Shown one piece after another: positions 42,221-52,746 of a DNA stretch of 55,000 nt (position 1 is the first letter of the stretch; each line of letters starts with the position of its first letter). The notes under the pieces are model-generated. The model did no database searches and had not been told where the DNA came from. It saw only the letters and a program-made list of their open reading frames with translations. This stretch comes from Chromera velia (lineage: Eukaryota > Sar > Chromeraceae), in contig JAHBMJ010004247.1 of the NCBI GenBank assembly GCA_018398765.1, forward strand, positions 1-55,000. The letters are read 5' to 3'. Position numbers and translations under genes: made by a program.

Positions 42221-42949
42221 TCTGGTCTTCTTTTTCTCTTCCAGTATCTTCATGCTCGCCTCTGTTCCTCCCCCTCTTTGACCCCCGGACCCGCCTCACC
42301 CCTCCCTCTTCCCCCCCCCCCCCCCCCCGCCGCTCGCCGCCACTCCTCCTTCCTCCTGAACTCACACTCTGTCTACCCCTCTTCTTCCTGGACGCTCTCT
42401 CTTTCGCAGCTCCCTATGTATCCTGCTCTTTCAGGTTGACATTCTTGTTCACTCCCAACCCCTAACCCGATCTTGCCTCTCCGCATGTAAACCTTGATGC
42501 ACCATATACATTACCACAAGAAGCAGCAGTACCACGTATCAGACAGTGTCACATAGACATTCATATAGAGAGCCTACCTGCCAGTGGCAGAAAAACGAAG
42601 ATAAGCGCCAGCAACAGAGCCAGCATCCGCTTTAATGATAAAAAGGATCCGAAACTGCAGGAAAACCAAGAGGCACACAAATCAGCCACAAAAAGATGTC
42701 TGAGCCAATCCCTCTCTAAGAAATCTAGGTCGTTTACTGACGTGGACAGAAAATACAAAGGAGACGGGAGGGAGAAAATCAAGACAAGCCCTCTAGTACA
42801 ATAGAGCGAGAGCAAAATCTGCTGGCGAGCAAGCAAGAGAAAACTTTAAGGCATTCCATAAAGAGGGAAAGATATATTTCTACTGTATAGTTGCCTGACG
42901 GGTCTGGGGCGTTGCTTTCAACCCTTTTCCCAAACAATACCCAGAACCC

Positions 42950-43450
42950 ACCAGAGAAGATTCTACAAGGACTTGATCCACTTCCCCGACAAAGTATAAC
43001 TGGAGTCCCAAATCCTGCATACATACATGTGACAAGGAGGGGAGAAAGTTTATGAGCATTCACCAGGGCACATCTTTTCCTGATGCCCAGCCTGATACCG
43101 CATGACACACTGCAACAACTTCACACAATCTAGCACACAATCTACAAATGGGCAGAGATGGGACTGTATATTCAACGGAAGAGCTTAGAGACAAAGGTAG
43201 CTCCACTTGCCCGATAAAGCATAAAAGGAGTTCCAAATCCTGTGTATACACACGCCAGAAGTAGAGGACAAAGCGCATTAACATTCAGTAAGTGGCATCT
43301 TTTTTTGACGTAATGCAACAACTTCACACAATCTGCACATCTACAGAATCAGATCGAGACAACCAGACTCACCGGAAGAGGGAGTCACCAACGTAGTTCC
43401 CGCTCCCTGACAAAGCACAACAGAACTTTAAAGTTTTAACACACACGATC
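42950..43450 (-). repeat. Three tandem ~210-bp units containing exon-like modules
   Basis: Units near 42955-43150, 43160-43365 and 43370-43560 share, on the - strand, an acceptor-like CAG (the third ends AAAG), then a ~65-nt module, then a donor-like G-T, followed by similar intronic sequence. The modules read TPVILCRGSGSSP, TPFMLYRASGATFVSKLF and SVVLCQGAGTTLVTPSS, all in the same phase. This looks like tandem exon duplication in a gene fragment. It lies inside the 4.17-kb element, so it may be captured host sequence. The product is unrecognised. Confidence 0.4.
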
Positions 43451-43866
43451 GAAGTAAGTACGAATAAGGGGATAAAGCGCATAAGCATTTAGTAAGGCAG
43501 ATCTGATGCAATGACGACTTACACACACAGCCAATTAATGAAAAAAGCATGCAGGGCCCCGGCATGAAAAGCCGGATAATCGGACTGATGCGAACAGCCA
43601 TAATTAAGCACACCGCGCCGCGGCCGGCGCGCGGCATACACGCGGATCCTGCGCCGCGCGCGCTATGCAGGCACATGAAATACAAAGGTCAGACTTCAGC
43701 ATAAAGGTCGGTTTTCGAGCATAGGGACTTCCCTGCAGGGGTGTTGTATATAGCCGTCGGCCGAAGGCTGACGCCCCCCCCCCCGAGGCAATATATATAC
43801 ACAAAGATATGCAAAGCAGATAACACCCCTTCATGGGCTATTGTAATAGCAATTCTAGACCTCTAT

Positions 43867-44542
43867 ATCGATCGAATAGAACTTAGCGTGTTGCAATGTA
43901 GCCAGGAGTGTTGCACTGTTGTGTAGATAGAAGGAAGGTCAAGAATAAGGCGGACGTGCTAGGAACGGATCTAAAATGCGCTTCTCCCTAAAAATATTAG
44001 AGCTAGAAGCACTGTTAGTTTGAACGTCTAACTCTTTATGGTTCACAAGAAATCGACCTCCAAAGTTTGACCAAAATTAGTTATTTAGTTTTCCAAATTA
44101 CTTTAGTTTACTATTCTAAATTACTTTAAATTACTCTAAATTGCTTTAAATTACTTTTGCATGGCGGGGGCGAGTGGGGTGCTTTTTGCCCCCCCCTCTA
44201 CATAGGAGACCAACACTTTTCTGCAAAAAAATCGTTCTCATAATTGGTAAGGAGTTAGAAGCTAAAACTTTGTGTAAGAAGACATTGTAATGATAGAAAA
44301 AGAACTATGGAACAGATTTTTTATATCATTTCTAGAAACATAGGCTGAGGAAGGAAGAATAGAGAAAATCAACACAAGGAAAAAGAAAAAGATAGTTATA
44401 AACGTCCCGACACAAACTTGATTTTGGTTTGATTTCTCTCTTAATCGCTCTTTATGCGCCTTTCTATCCTAACCTTGACCTCAAGTATGATAGTCTTAAG
44501 AGAACTGCAAGGGGAACCCAGGGAAATGGAAGAGGGTAAAGC

Positions 44543-44547
<5 letters not shown>
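43867..44547. other. Intergenic AT-rich stretch
   Basis: No gene is seen. Short TTACTTTAAATTACT repeats occur near 44100-44155. Confidence 0.4.
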
Positions 44548-44635
<88 letters not shown>

Positions 44636-44640
44636 CGAGA
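44548..44640. repeat. (GA)n microsatellite, tail of the truncated LINE copy
   Basis: GA units, i.e. (CT)n on the LINE strand, follow the 3' end of the LINE copy at 44641-45043. A shorter GA run (45044-45065) ends the full-length copy in the same way. Confidence 0.8.
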
Positions 44641-45474
44641 GAGCAGAAGAGAAAAAATAAATGTCTGACAGCCACAAGCATCTTCTTACGGGGTCTTACT
44701 TTCCCCTTTTTTTTTTCTGTACTCTCCCACCCTGAGCTCATCTCCCAAAGGAAAGAAAGTAAGAATGAAGAACGGAAGAAAAGAGAGAAAGTAAGAAGGA
44801 ACAAAAGAAATAAAAAAAATAGGAAGAAAAGAAAGTAAATCAGTGACCCTGTAGCCCTGCATTCAGTCAGCTTTGAGAGCGAAGGAGATAAGAAAAAGAG
44901 GGACAGAAGCAATGAAAGAAAGAAAGAATGAAGAAAGAGGAGGTTCACCGAAGAGAAGGAGAAGAGCCGAGAAGGACTCCATGATGGGCTTTCTATTCTC
45001 TATCTATTTGTTTGGCAATGGCTGTTGTCCCCCTGCTTTTGCCGGAGAGAGAGAGAGAGAGCGCGAGAGAGCAGGAGAGAAAAAGTAAACGTCTGTCAGC
45101 CACAAGCATCCCTTTACGGGGTCTTACTTTCCCCCCCGTTTTTTTTTAGCACTCTCCCACTGTGAGCTCATCTCCCAAAGAAAAGAAATTAGAAATGAAA
45201 AACAGGAGAAAAGAGAGAAAACAAGAAGGAATGAAAGAAATAGAGAAAACAGGAAGAAAAGAAAGTAAACCAGCGACCCTGCAGCCCTGCATTCAATCGG
45301 CTTTGAGAGCGAAGGAAACGAGAAAAGGAGGGACAGAAGCAATGAAAGAAAGAAAGAATAAATAAAAGGAAGGTTCACCGAAGAGAGGGAGGAGAGCCGA
45401 GAAGGACTCCGCGATGGGCTTTTTATTCTCCTTCTATTTGTTTGGCAATGGCTGTTGTCCCCCTGCTTTTGCCA
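44641..45474 (-). repeat. Tandem LINE 3' ends
   Basis: 44641-45043 and 45066-45474 are ~400-bp direct repeats 428 bp apart, each beginning (LINE strand) at the GGQQPLPNK end of RNase H and running through the 3' UTR to a GA/CT tract. The left one is therefore a second, 5'-truncated LINE copy sitting directly at the CT tail of the first. Confidence 0.75.
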
Positions 45475-46209
45475 GCTGGTCGGCTTTCTCATTCCCTTCT
45501 TCTTTATTGTGCGCTTTTACCCATTCTAAGTGAATCTTCCCTGGTGCTCTCCTTTGCTATTTTTCCATTTTATTGTACAACTTTTGGATCAAATCTGGAT
45601 TCTTTATGTGCCCCCCCCCCCCGGTCTTTTCTATCCTTCTTGAATCCACCTCAGGATGTACTCTGTTATCGTTTTTTTTGTGTATTCTGAATCTGTTTTT
45701 ATTCTTAACTCCGCTGCTTCATAGTGTTTTTCTGCCTGGCCTACTGCCTCAATAATTGCCATCAACTCTGCTCTATTATTTGACTGTTCTCCTCTCAATC
45801 GCTTACTTATGTTCAACAGGTGCTCTTTCCCCCAATACACTCCGCAGCCTGCCTTTGCTCCCTCCTTTCTGTTCCTTTCTGCTGATCCATCTGTGTAAAC
45901 TACTATCTTTTTCTCTCTGCCCAACCTCGGTACTCCCAAAGGCTGCCCACTTTGTGCTCCTCCATTTGAACCCGTCCTTTGAGCCTTCCCTGCTTTTCCT
46001 TTTCCTCTTACTGTAAGCATCAAAACCCCCCTCATGTCCTCCAATTTCATGGCTGACGCTGATGGGCCATCGTTTTTCTTTTTTGTTGCTCTCTCATTCT
46101 TTTTTTGTTCTGAATCACTCTCCCCTTCTTTCCCTTCCATTTCAGATTGATCTCCTGTTTTTTTATGCTCTCTTTTTTCCTTTGTCATCTTGAGAGTCTT
46201 GTTTCCCAT
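45450..46209 (-). pseudogene. LINE RNase H
   Basis: The domain removes RNA from the cDNA hybrid. After a charged Lys/Glu-rich lead the - strand reads KKIVVYTDGSAERN (first Asp), AGCGVYWG, NNRAELMAIIEAV (Glu), LRIKTDSEYTKKTI (second Asp), then beyond two stops WVKAHNKEEGNEKADQLAKAGG (final Asp). All four acidic residues of the RNase H1-type site are present. A G-run at about 45611 sits next to a TAG, and another TAG interrupts at about 45555. The domain is C-terminal to RT. Confidence 0.85.
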
Positions 46210-46642
46210 ATGTTTTGCCCCAATTGCCCCATCTACACTTCTGTGCCAGTTTTTCTTCTATTCTCTCCAATGTGCATGCCACCACTTTGATTTGTCTCTT
46301 CAGTAGTGGAACAAGAATTCTGACATATTCCATTTCAGCCAGATCTTTCGTTTGTATCGCAAATCCTCTTACCTTCTCATCTTTTTTCAATTTCTGCCAC
46401 ACCCTTTCTCTTTCTGCCTTCATCTCTTCACATTCAATCAGTGTATGCAATTCATCTCCTATAGGCGCTGTTTTTGTTGATCCCCTCTTCTTTATTTCTT
46501 CTCTGCAAAAAAGATATCTACTTTCTTCATCGGTCAATTCCTTCCCTTTGAACTTCGTTTTACACCGCGCTGTCTGGCAGTTCCCTAACCTGAAGAGTAA
46601 GATTGCTTTCTTTTGTTTGAATGAAAGCGTTTGGTCTATCAA
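46163..46642 (-). pseudogene. LINE C-terminal knuckle region
   Basis: KAILLFRLGNCQTARCKTKFKG, then ESRYLFCREEIKKRG, then DELHTLIECEEMK form a spaced Cys/His set (C, C, C, H, C) like the zf-RVT region found after RT in many LINEs. It probably binds nucleic acid. A helical Lys/Glu-rich part links it to RNase H. The frame overlaps the RNase H frame, so a frameshift joins them. Confidence 0.6.
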
Positions 46643-47290
46643 GTAGGGCTGCGGTGTCGGCTTATCAAATTTTTGCTACTTTTCATGTCTCTAAACTAAC
46701 TTCATCAGTCTCAGTCCTGATCTATCTGTCTTGTGCACTTTATGTAGTTGTTCTGTCTTTAAGAGCTTCTGTCTCTCTTTTTCCTTTTCCCATAGTTGAT
46801 TTTTTGTTGCCTCTTCCCATAAGCTTCTCTACATTCCCCTCTCTACTGACAAAATAAGTCTTCCTCCCCACTCTGGTGTTTCTATTATATCATTTCTTTC
46901 CTCATTTCTTCCTGTTAATTTAGGTAATTTAAATACCCCCTCTTGTTCTATCCCCAGCATGTCACAGCACTTTTTTAAATACTGTACATATTCTTCTTTC
47001 TCCTTTTTTTCCCTGATTTCTACCAGCTCTTCTATACCTTTTCTTGTCAGGTCATGTCCCCCTCTCTGCACTACCTTCCATATGTATTGCAGCGTGCGAG
47101 TCGCCGCTTCAAATCTTGTAGGTCGAATACCAAACTCAAGAAGAGGAAAAATGTGGTATATACATCACTTGTCTGCCAAAATTCAACCAGAGATCGTCCA
47201 TTTCTCCCCACCCGGTCTCGCTCCCTCCCTTTGTGACCTACTCTTGCAACAAAGTTTCACTTGCTACTGCTCTGTACATTTTTACAATCA
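46643..47290 (-). pseudogene. LINE linker between RT and knuckle, decayed
   Basis: Short - strand frames, one at 47071-46829 starting MQRGGHDLTRKGIEELVEIREKK, continue the LINE protein between stops. Composition is Lys/Glu/Arg-rich. No motif is recognised. Confidence 0.45.
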
Positions 47291-48490
47291 CTCCCGGTGG
47301 GTGTTAACCAAGCATTGTGAGTTCGGCTTTCAGTCTATAAATCTTTTTCCTTGCTTTCTTCATTCTTTCCTCGAGTTCATACCTCCAGCTCCCGTCTTTC
47401 CTTACTGTTTCTCCCAAATAACAAAATTCCGTGTCTTTTTTCACCGCTCTTCCTCCAAAAAATAGTCTTCCTCGCTCTTTTTCTTTCTTCCATACTGTTT
47501 CTAAGAACACATGCACCGTTTTTTTCATATTCACCGTAAGTGACCTTTTTTCACAGTACTTGTCTAACTCATCTAGTTGCTACTGCACCATGCTCTTCTC
47601 TCTATGCATGATTACCAGATCATCCGCATACATTAAGCATGGTACCTCAACCATTTTTTCTTTTTGTCCAATCCTCAAAACCTCTGCAGGTCTCTGCAAT
47701 TGCTCCTCTCTTCCTCCCCCCCCTCCTCCTTCTTTTAGTACTCTGGGTAGGTCATTCACAAAAATAATAAAGAGGAGTGGAGACAGTAGATCTCCCTGTT
47801 TTATCCCCTTTTCCTCTTGGAACCAGAATTGTCCTCTTTTCTTTCCCCCCATCCCTTTCTCTATCTTGTCCATCTTTGTGGTCACCCACACTTCCTTATA
47901 CATTCCTCTCACAATTCTCACCCACTCAGGGCTCGCATCTTCTTCCAACATTCTATCCCACAGAATCTCTCTATCTACTAAATCGAAAGCCTGTTTCAAA
48001 TCAACAAATACACTATGCACTCCTGGTCTTCTGTTTTTTTTCAACAAATGTTGGAACAAAAACAATGCGTCTTCTGGTTCTTTTCCTTTCTGAAATCCAA
48101 CTTGCATCGGTGAAACCTTCACTTGTTTCCTTACTCTTGCCTCTACTAGCATACTATATGTTTTGTACATGTGAGAGAGTAGATGGATCAGTCTGTATGA
48201 CTCTGCAAGGTTCGCTTCTTTTCCCTCCTTCAGTATTGGTACGATGATGCATCTGTTCCATACGTCAGGCATCCAACCATATACTATGTATACATTGAAA
48301 AGGAGAGTGATTGAAGAAAGGAAGAGGTCATTCTCTGCCCACCATCTCAACAACTCGATTAATAAATTAATAATAATAATAATAATTCATCTATTCCTGC
48401 TGCTTTTTTCCTCTTTCTTTTCCCGATCACTTCCTTTACTTCCTCTTCGCTGAAGAGTTCTTCCTTCTTTGAGCCCTGACACCTCCCCCC
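47291..48490 (-). pseudogene. LINE reverse transcriptase, catalytic motifs retained
   Basis: The - strand shows KKAAGIDE (family K-A-P-G-x-D, near 48400), then a (TTA)n expansion that breaks the frame, then the 257-codon frame 48353-47580: YRLIHLLSHMYKTYSMLVEARV, QVGFQKG, VHSVFVDLKQAFDLVDRE (motif A Asp), EEKGIKQGDLLSPLLFIIFVNDLP (motif B region, shown in parts) and VPCLMYADDLVIM (motif C, both Asp). The thumb follows after a TAG at 47580 (LTVNMKKTVHVF, KDTEFCYLGETV, SWRYELEERMKKARKKI). The active-site residues are intact, in contrast to the gypsy and copia copies. Confidence 0.85.
48361..48386. repeat. (TAA)n expansion within the LINE RT
   Basis: TTAATAATAATAATAATAAT-type units follow the A-G-I-D-E codons and shift the frame before the main RT frame. 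It is a small local expansion. Confidence 0.6.
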
Positions 48491-49560
48491 TTCCCAGTTT
48501 CCTTTCTAGTCTTTCTGCTCTCCTCCGTCTTTCCTCCCTTGTTTCCCAGTTCTCTATTAGATTCCCAAACACTTCAGCAAAATGTTTTGTGAAGTCTGAA
48601 TGAGACGGCTTTCTGAGTGGGGCCGATGATGTTCCATCCACTGCCTTCTCATTTCTTTCCCCCCTGATTTTCTTTATCAAATTCCATATCTTTTGCAGGT
48701 TCTCTCTCAGCTGTTCCTCTAATTATCTCTGTAGTTCCTCCTTCTTTCTTTCCATGTACGTCTTTACCGCCATTGCATACTGTGCTTTGCTGTCCTTATA
48801 AATCTTCCATGTGTCTATAACTGCTTTTACCAGGGCTTCCGCATGCAGAGGCCCACTCATTATCACTCTTTTTTGCCACTGCACTTTCCTTTTCCAGAAG
48901 TCTACCTCTTTCTTCATTGCTATCAATTTCCCCGGGAAGCGTTTGTATGTTGACATCCTTCTCCCCCCTATCCATGATCCTTTCCCCCTATCATCTTTTC
49001 CTCTTTTTCCTCCTCTTTCTCCCCCCCCTGATTCTATCCCCTCCCTTCCTGGCCTTTTAGTGCTTGGTGGGGGCAGCGGCAGCTCTCTCTCTGTAGTATC
49101 ACCTGCATTCCCTGTTTGATTGTCTGCTAACGCCCTCATCCATTCCTCAAAGCATTTCTCTCTTTCAGGTGCTTCCGTCTCTTCGATTACACTTGGTTTT
49201 TTTATCGTTTCCCCTTTTTTTTCTTCATTCCCTCTATTTTAGTGTCCGTGCTTTCTTCTTCTTTCTTTTCTTTACTCTTCAGCCCTCTTTCTATTAATTC
49301 CTGCAATCTCTTTATTGCCTTCACAAATTGTATATCTTCCTCAAAATTTGGAGGTGGTCCTTCTTTTCCTTTTGACTTCCATCTTCCCTGCTCACACCCT
49401 GCAAACTGCCACCCTTCAGGAATCGGAAATCTCCATTTGGGTCTTTCTGCTCCACACTAGGCTCCACATCTCTTTTCCAGTGCTTTCTCTTGTTCCCTCA
49501 CATTTTGATCCCCTTCTTTGTTTTCCTGGTTTGTCTTTTCCATTCCTTCAAATTCACACA
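48387..49560 (-). pseudogene. LINE linker between endonuclease and RT
   Basis: Frames 49139-48723 and 48680-48387 read FWKRKVQWQKRVIMSGPLHAEALVKAVIDTWKIYKDSKAQY and FTKHFAEVFGNLIENWETREERRRRAERLERK, the basic helical region that connects APE and RT in LINEs. A Gly/Arg/Lys-rich disordered part (GGGERGGKRGKDDRGKG) precedes. Stops at 48723 and near 49225 interrupt it. Confidence 0.55.
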
Positions 49561-49799
49561 TGAGCAAGCAGTAGTCTGGTGCTATCTCTCTATTTCTTCT
49601 CATTTCAAATGAATGCAGCATAGGAATTACCTGCGTATCAATTGCAATCGAATCGATTGAAGAAACTCCACCTTATTTAAAAAACGTGAATTTTCGAGAG
49701 GTCTTGCTTCGTTTCTATTCCCGCGGGATGTTATTTCCTTGTTTATTTGCTTCCCTTTCATCTTCTCCAATCTATGTTCCATTTAAAAGAAAAAGGTCC

Positions 49800-50480
49800 G
49801 ACTCTTCCTAGCAGTCAATCAGCCTTTTCCCCCTTCGATCTATTAGTCTCTTATCCCTGCTTTTCCTCTCAAGTCTGACTGGCTCTCTTTCTCTATCATA
49901 TTCCATGAAACTCTCTCTCCCCTGCCTCCTTAAGTAATATACCCATGGGCATTGCTCCTTTGTATGTGCATTGAAATCCTCTATCAGCATCCAGCCTGTA
50001 TTCATTCGGTCTCGTTTTCCTAAATTCTTCTCTTATTGCTTCCCAGATCCTCTCTTCTACTCTTCTTCTTGTCTAAGCTTGGGTGGAGTTCCCTGCAAGC
50101 ATTGGTTGCATGTACACGCCCACAATCTGGAGTGCCTTCCCTTCTCCCAGCTCTTCAACAGGAACTCTAACCACCATGCAAGAAGGGGCTAATTCTTTGA
50201 TTTCCGGTGGGTTTTTACACAGGGTCTTGCTGATAAATACTGCAATCCCTCCCGAGTTGGTTATTGGATACCCCCTTCCCCCCATATTGTGAGTAACATT
50301 CACTCCCCAATGGTTTCCCCCCAATACTCATACTGGTAAGGATACATTGGGTAATGCTGATCTCGTTTCTATACATATTAACATATGGAATGCATTTACG
50401 CATCTCCTAAATTCTTCATTCCCCATCCTTGCCTCAATCGTGCATACATTCATACATCCCATTCTGAGGCTTGTCCTCTT
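49800..50480 (-). pseudogene. LINE APE-type endonuclease
   Basis: The enzyme nicks the target to prime reverse transcription. The start is RMGCMNVCTIEARMGNEEF...LICIETR (family N...E-T, in the frame ending at 50328). It continues with GGIAVFISKTL, MVVRVPVEELG, LQIVGVYMQPM and, in another frame, WMLIEDFNAHTKEQCPW, the G-D-F-N-x-H motif with Gly replaced by Glu. Two frameshifts and stops split it. The C-terminal S-D-H motif was not found. Confidence 0.65.
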
Positions 50481-51794
50481 GTCCCCTTTGTTTTCATGCT
50501 CAGGTATGTCATCCAATAATTCCGAGCACGTCAATTCGATCGTTTCCCCTTCTATAGTCACTACTGGTTCTTCTTCTACCCACCTTTTCTGTCCCTGTTT
50601 CCTTTCTCTTTCACTTTCCTCCCCGTATGGCCACCTGTCATCCCCTCTCTTCATCCCAGGAGTGTCTGACGAAAAGGACAAGGACTTCATGGGAGGTGAA
50701 TCAGATTGGGTTGGAGAAGGAACCAGAATGGGAGGCTTCAACCCACCAGTCTTCATTTCTACTGCTGCCAAGTAGGACAAGGAAGACAAGAAAGAGGAAG
50801 GAAAAGATGTAGAAGAAGCCGGTGGGTATGATCCCCCTGCTCCAGCCTTCCCCCCCTTTCCTGCTGAAGGAGGGGGGTGGGCAGAGGGGTGAGGGGCAAT
50901 TAGAGGTGAGATGGTGACGCCAGACAAAGAAAACCGTTCATTCATACTCCCTCGTAGGCCCTCCTTCTCATATAAAGAAGCAAGTCCACCATTTTTTTCC
51001 TTTCCTGACACCACTGGCCTCCCTCCTCCCGTACTATTCCCCAATGTTGCTTCTGTCCTGGGATACAGGGGCAATGAAGAATATGCAGAATTAAGAGCGG
51101 AGGAGGAGGAGAAGGAGGAAGAGGAAGAAGAAGGCATAAGAGAAAATGGATAGGACGAATGATATCCCTTCTCCCCATGGTCCCCCCGCACCCTCGTCGG
51201 CGATAAAGCGGAGGAAAAGACTCTGGAAGAAACGGCTGCAGAAGACGAAGAAGAGAAATCAGCTGAGGATAGATTTCTTTTCTCTCTTTTGAGGCTCTGA
51301 GGCTCCCACCCATCTTCAGTGATCAATCCACTTGCTCTCTTTCTTTCTATTGAGTGTACTCCTATGCTACCAATCCTCCTCCTCCCTCTTTCGTCAGGCA
51401 AAAATGACGATGAGGCGGAAGCAAAGGAGGAAGACGAAGAAGAGGAGGCAAACAGAGGAGTGGAATAGAAAGTAGAGGAAGCAAAGGAAGAAGAAGAAGA
51501 AACAGAGGAAGAAGAAGAAGAAGCAGAGGAAGAAAAAGAAGAAGAAGAAGATGAAGAAGAAGAAGAACAACAACAACAACAAGAAGAAGAAGAAGAAGAA
51601 GAAGAAGAAGAAAAAGAAGAGAAGGTGTAGGCGGATGATAAAAAGGATGACAGCAATTTTCCCTGAGCCGCTTGCACTGCATCCATTGGAAGGGATGAGA
51701 ATTCTTTACTTCCGTTTACCGGCTCTTCTATCCTACCTTCCACGAATTTTATTGATACTGTGTGTAACAGCAGACACCACTGAGCAAATGTCAC
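50328..51794 (-). pseudogene. LINE N-terminal region with long Ser/Cys homopolymers
   Basis: 488 codons are open, ending in the start of the endonuclease (ETIELTCSELLDD, then the APE beginning). Most of the frame is Ser-rich from GAA/GGA-type triplet repeats (about 51095-51130 and 51410-51625, + strand purine-rich), including runs of Ser and five Cys. Between them lie Pro-rich pieces (AHPPPSAGKGGKAG). No zinc knuckle is visible. The real start cannot be fixed. Triplet expansion may have inflated an originally shorter ORF1-like segment. Confidence 0.5.
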
Positions 51795-51820
51795 TCCCTT
51801 CGATTTTATTTATTCCATTC

Positions 51821-52204
51821 CTCGCCTCTCTATTCTCATAACTTTTCTGTCTGACATTATCTTTTTCCTTCTCATTCCTATCCCCTACCCTCGATTCTAT
51901 TTGCCTTTCCTTCTCCCTCGCCTCTCTATTCTCATCACTTTTCTGTCTGGCGCTATCTTTTTCCTTCTCATTCATATCCCCCACCCTCGATTCTATTTGC
52001 CTTTCCTTCTCCCTCGCCTCTCTATTCTCATCACTTGGTTATCGAGCACTATCTTTTTCCTTCGATTTCCCATCCCCCACTCTTGTTTCTATTTTTCTTT
52101 CCTTCTCCTTCGCCTCTCTATTCTTATCACTTTTCTATCGAGCGCTATCTTTTTCCTTCGCATTCCCATCCCCCACCCTCAATTCTATCTGCCTTTCCTT
52201 CTCC
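51821..52204 (-). repeat. Four 96-bp tandem repeats encoding a charged 32-residue unit
   Basis: Units start at 51821, 51917, 52013 and 52109, exactly 96 bp apart. On the LINE strand each encodes about NEKEKDSARQKSDENREARE and ERQIESRVGD, a charged helix with coiled-coil character. The 96-bp period keeps the frame, which argues for protein-level constraint when the array formed. It lies just upstream of the Ser-rich LINE frame and is probably part of its N-terminal protein. Confidence 0.7.
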
Positions 52205-52746
52205 CTGGATTCTCTTTTTTCACGTTCTTTCCTCTTTCTTTCCCTCTCAGACTCTCAGTTCCTTCTTCTCTACCCCCCCGCGCTTCCAATATGCCCCCTT
52301 CTGGATAATGAGATACAGGGAGGGGGTGTGAAAATGAAAGAAAAAGCGGGGTAACGGCATTAGAACACATTGGGGCGTACTCTGTTGAAGAGCAAAATGA
52401 TGATGAATCTAGGGTATGACACTAAAAAATTAAAAAAATAAAAATTAATTATAACCTCCCTCCCCTAGGGTTTTAAACAAAAACCTACACTCTAAAAGTA
52501 TGTTTTTTGTGGTTCTAAGCCAAAAAGAAGCACATTGCAACATAAATAGAATCACTAGCTTGTAAATCTTTTCAGTTCTGGCAAGAAAACTGCTAGGTGC
52601 CAGGTAATTTTAAAAGTTCCAAAATGTCTAGAAGGGTGGTTCAGGAACTCAAAACAGAACTCACCTGAACCGGCTGGAACCGACAAGAACCAACTTTCTG
52701 TGCACTTTCTATGCATTTAGCTGTCATCAGACTGCTCTTCTGACTC
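52205..52746. other. Spacer between LINE and pseudogene
   Basis: AT-rich with no gene seen. TTCCAGCCGGTTC-like and GAACCGGC pieces near 52660-52700 are short. Confidence 0.35.

Larger units (their letters stand above)
39565..43730. mobile_element. 4.17-kb DNA element with ~49-bp terminal inverted repeats
   Basis: The ends read AAGTCCCTATGCT and, reversed, AAGTCCCTATGCT; pairing continues for about 49 bp (GACCT-TATGCTGAAGT-TGACCTTT) with about six mismatches. CCCT flanks both sides (39561-39564, 43731-43734), a 4-bp target duplication. It lies inside a hAT-like copy whose halves rejoin when it is removed. No transposase is seen. The interior has an AT-rich left part, a purine tract, a minisatellite, a small inverted repeat and tandem exon-like modules. 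The superfamily is unassigned. Confidence 0.65.
39278..43866. mobile_element. Second hAT-like element copy, split by a larger insertion
   Basis: 39278-39564 matches about 12431-12715 of the MITE at 12266. 43731-43866 matches that MITE's right part and ends TCTAGACCTCTAT, one base different from its terminus. The left ~165 bp of the family, including the left inverted repeat, is missing. The halves are separated by the 39565-43730 element. Confidence 0.65.
44548..52210 (-). mobile_element. LINE retrotransposon with APE endonuclease, RT and RNase H
   Basis: On the - strand the order is repeat-rich N-terminal region (52204-50480), APE-type endonuclease (about 50470-49800), linker, RT (about 48480-47300), Cys/His knuckle (about 46640-46440), RNase H (about 46000-45450), 3' UTR and (CT)n tail. 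A C-terminal RNase H together with APE endonuclease is typical of the I/R1-like side of LINEs; finer placement is not possible by eye. Stops and frameshifts are frequent outside RT and RNase H. No target duplication was found. Confidence 0.8.

Noticed and set aside
44441-44948. Frames with long Ser/Leu runs near the GA repeat
   Set aside because: These are microsatellite translation in the LINE 3' tail.
51362-51682. Leu-rich frame resembling a membrane protein
   Set aside because: It is an alternative frame of the triplet-repeat region of the LINE.
51821-52204. CRISPR array
   Set aside because: Units are 96 bp without variable spacers and encode a peptide repeat in a LINE.
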